Positions 6,660 through 7,684 of a stretch of DNA of 7,684 bases are shown piece by piece (the first letter of the stretch is position 1; each line of letters starts with the position of its first letter). The notes under the pieces are model-generated. The model was given only the letters and a program-made list of their open reading frames with translations. It had not been told where the DNA came from and did no database searches. The stretch comes from Betaproteobacteria bacterium. GTDB taxonomy: Bacteria > Pseudomonadota > Gammaproteobacteria > Burkholderiales > SG8-39. A program made the position numbers and the translations under genes. The stretch spans positions 1-7,684 of the forward strand of contig VBDM01000174.1 of NCBI GenBank assembly GCA_005881355.1, written 5' to 3'.

Positions 6660-6731
6660 CCGTGCGGGGTTTCATCCCTAGAGAAATCAGACACTTGACC
6701 TTCCGCTCGCAACCTATCAAGGACCGAAATC

Positions 6732-6821
6732 ATGAGCAGCACTCAGACAATCCTGATTTTGCGGGACATTTCCGACAAGCGTAAACTGAGGCGCCAGATT
6801 AGAACGTTTTTCGGAAGATGA
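6732..6821 (+). CDS. Possible small ORF, 29 aa, unknown
   Basis: An ATG at 6732 opens 29 codons and stops with TGA at 6819-6821. The peptide starts MSSTQTILILRDIS and ends with a basic stretch, DKRKLRRQIRTFFGR. The main support is the start: AAGGA at 6719-6723 lies 8 nt before the ATG, the best Shine-Dalgarno in this part of the window. TTGACC at 6695-6700 could be a -35, but the best -10 (TATCAA, 6715-6720) is only 14 nt away. It ends 18 nt before the HNH gene ATG and is in the same frame, so only one TGA separates them. It could be a leader peptide coupled to the HNH gene, a real small basic protein, a remnant of a longer gene, or chance. I recognise no family. Confidence 0.35.
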   Translation: MSSTQTILILRDISDKRKLRRQIRTFFGR

Positions 6822-6839
6822 TTGAACGTTAGAAGCCTT

Positions 6840-7361
6840 ATGCCCACGACGCCCCTCGACCGCCTCATGTTCGCGCAGGGTGGCCTTTGCTTCTTCTGCA
6901 AGCAACCGCTGCCCAAGGCAGAGGCCAGTGTCGAGCATCTTTTCGCCAGCTCCAACGGCGGGAGCAACAAAGATGAAAACTGCGTCGCTTGCTGCAAGTC
7001 CGTCAACGCGCTTCTCGGAAGTATGTCGCTCAAAGAGAAATTCCAGGTGGTCCTCAACCAGAAGGGTCAGTTCAAGTGCCCGAACGCTGGCGGTGTAGCA
7101 AGAGCGACTCAGCTGCGGGCTAGTTCTCCATCCAAGGCTCCCACTAGTGCAAAGTCGAAAACCGACACCTTCAGTATGGTTGTCGCCAACCTAGCGCAGC
7201 GCGGCAGTTCACGGCCGCGAACGCTCAAGACTCTCACGAGCACAGTCGCCTCGCTTTTCCCGAAGGGGATAGCCGAGGCTGAACTTGCCGCCCTCATTCA
7301 GCAGTTGCAGGCAGCGGGCAAAGTCTCAATCTCGGAGAACAAGGTGTCCTATGCCCTTTGA
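6840..7361 (+). CDS. HNH-type zinc-ribbon protein with C-terminal wHTH
   Basis: A 173-residue protein. The N-terminal part (about 9-82) resembles an HNH nuclease core: a CFFC knuckle (Cys17, Cys20), EH at 32-33 in VEHLFASSNGGSNKDENC, Asn47, and a second metal cluster ACCKSVN (50-56). In a standard HNH the last section reads CxxCN; here Cys52 is kept, the next position is Val55 and Asn56 is kept, with Cys48 and Cys51 as possible substitutes. A Ser/Ala/Lys-rich linker (about 88-110) leads to a C-terminal segment (about 112-173) with the pattern RPRTLKTLTSTVASLF, an Ala/Leu helix, then KVSISENKVSYAL, which looks like a winged helix. I prefer the ATG at 6840 over the TTG at 6822 because MPTTPLDRL runs straight into the domain; AGAAG lies 4 nt upstream. 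Base composition is clearly lower in GC than the left part. DNA binding or cleavage is inferred, and no substrate or partner is known. Confidence 0.72.
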   Translation: MPTTPLDRLMFAQGGLCFFCKQPLPKAEASVEHLFASSNGGSNKDENCVACCKSVNALLGSMSLKEKFQVVLNQKGQFKCPNAGGVARATQLRASSPSKAPTSAKSKTDTFSMVVANLAQRGSSRPRTLKTLTSTVASLFPKGIAEAELAALIQQLQAAGKVSISENKVSYAL

Positions 7362-7374
7362 GCCGGCGGCTTCT
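7361..7374 (+). terminator. Short hairpin at the HNH gene stop
   Basis: AGCC (7361-7364) pairs with GGCT (7368-7371) around a GGC loop, overlapping the stop codon and followed by TCT. A 4-bp stem with a short pyrimidine tail is a weak terminator at best. Confidence 0.2.
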
Positions 7375-7403
7375 AACCGCGCAACATCGGCGCTTGCGGG
7401 ATG

Positions 7404-7422
7404 CATATAATATATATATCAT
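7404..7422 (+). promoter_or_regulatory. AT-rich promoter/operator before brnT
   Basis: A run of alternating A/T (CATATAATATATATATCATG, 7404-7423) stands out sharply in this sequence. It contains a perfect TATAAT at 7406-7411, 17 nt before the proposed brnT GTG, so transcription would start around 7418 and leave a leader near 11 nt. No good -35 is seen. brnTA operons in characterised cases are autorepressed by the BrnT-BrnA complex at the promoter, and this near-palindromic AT tract is the obvious candidate site. Operator function is inferred. Confidence 0.5.
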
Positions 7423-7428
7423 GTTCGC

Positions 7429-7684
7429 GTGCGGTTCCGGCCTGATCCAGCGAAGGCAGCTTCGAATCTCAAGAAGCACGGAGTTTCGTTCGCCGACGCC
7501 GAAGGTGTATTTCAGGACCCGCTCGCGGTCACTGTCGAAGATCCGGATGCTGAGGGCGAACAACGTTTCATTAGCATCGGTCTGGGAAGCGCCGGTGAGT
7601 TACTTGTGGTTGTCTGGACCGAGCGCGACGACGAGTGCCGTGTGATCTCGGCACGTCGCGCGACGCGAAAGGAACGGAAACAAT
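7429..7684 (+). CDS. brnT: BrnT-family ribonuclease toxin, 3'-truncated by window
   Basis: The frame starting at GTG 7429 encodes 85 residues and is still open at the window edge. It has the recognisable BrnT layout: N-terminal FRPDPAKAASNLKKHGVSF (3-20) and ADAEGVFQDPLAV (22-34), a central GEQRFISIGLGSAGELLVV (43-61), a WTER strand, and the C-terminal VISARRATRKERKQ (72-85). BrnT proteins are about 90-100 residues, usually ending a few residues after RKERKxYE, so nearly all of it is visible. BrnT is a RelE-fold ribonuclease that cleaves RNA and arrests growth; its antitoxin BrnA, a ribbon-helix-helix DNA-binding protein, is normally encoded immediately downstream, here outside the window. 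An in-frame TAA at 7408-7410 rules out a longer N-terminus, and GTG is the only normal start available. There is no Shine-Dalgarno, which fits a short-leader transcript. The ATG at 7421 is in another frame. Confidence 0.85.
   Translation, partial: MRFRPDPAKAASNLKKHGVSFADAEGVFQDPLAVTVEDPDAEGEQRFISIGLGSAGELLVVVWTERDDECRVISARRATRKERKQ

Noticed and set aside
6661..6690. GGGGTTTCATCCC near the composition break as an attachment site or tRNA end
   Set aside because: The inverted bases are too short, no second copy is visible and no tRNA arms can be folded around it.
5726..6742. 338-codon minus-strand frame opposite mtfA
   Set aside because: mtfA in the plus frame has HEFAH, Tyr205 and Glu212 in the right places; the antisense frame has no recognisable domain.
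7294..7563. 89-codon minus-strand frame across the brnT promoter
   Set aside because: It spans the AT-rich promoter and the antisense of brnT, with no recognised motif.
7358..7645. 95-codon plus frame starting at the HNH stop
   Set aside because: It overlaps brnT in another frame, and the brnT frame carries the conserved BrnT motifs along its whole length.

Overview
The window looks like chromosomal DNA of a GC-rich proteobacterium. Sampled stretches of positions 1-6600 are close to 70% GC. The best guess is a betaproteobacterium, because the surE-pcm-nlpD order and the protein sequences fit that class. Genus cannot be decided from the sequence alone.

The left two thirds (1-4842) is a tight run of five genes on the minus strand. 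In transcription order they are relA (ppGpp synthetase), pobA (4-hydroxybenzoate 3-monooxygenase), surE (nucleotidase), pcm (protein-L-isoaspartate methyltransferase) and the first codons of an NlpD-like lipoprotein that leaves the window at base 1. Junctions are 5 nt (relA/pobA), 39 nt (pobA/surE, with a consensus TATAAT), 2 nt (surE/pcm) and a 4-nt overlap (pcm/nlpD). surE-pcm-nlpD is the familiar block that usually leads into rpoS, so stringent-response and stationary-phase survival genes lie together here. The catabolic pobA between relA and surE is the odd member.

A 111-bp divergent region (4843-4953) with short direct repeats separates relA from a plus-strand pair. That pair is a 10-helix EamA/DMT-type transporter and, one base after its stop, an MtfA-type zinc peptidase with all expected active-site residues. 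Two strong GC hairpins follow the peptidase gene.

From about 6670 to the right edge the composition drops to roughly 50-55% GC and the content turns accessory. It holds a possible 29-codon small ORF with a good Shine-Dalgarno, a small HNH-type zinc-ribbon protein with a predicted winged-helix C-terminus, an AT-rich promoter (TATAATATATATATC), and a BrnT-type toxin gene that runs off the right edge a few codons before its expected end. BrnT normally pairs with the antitoxin BrnA, whose gene would lie just outside the window. I see no rRNA, tRNA, CRISPR array or transposase. No wholly new system can be demonstrated. The most open questions are the HNH/small-ORF/BrnT segment and the relA-pobA-surE arrangement.
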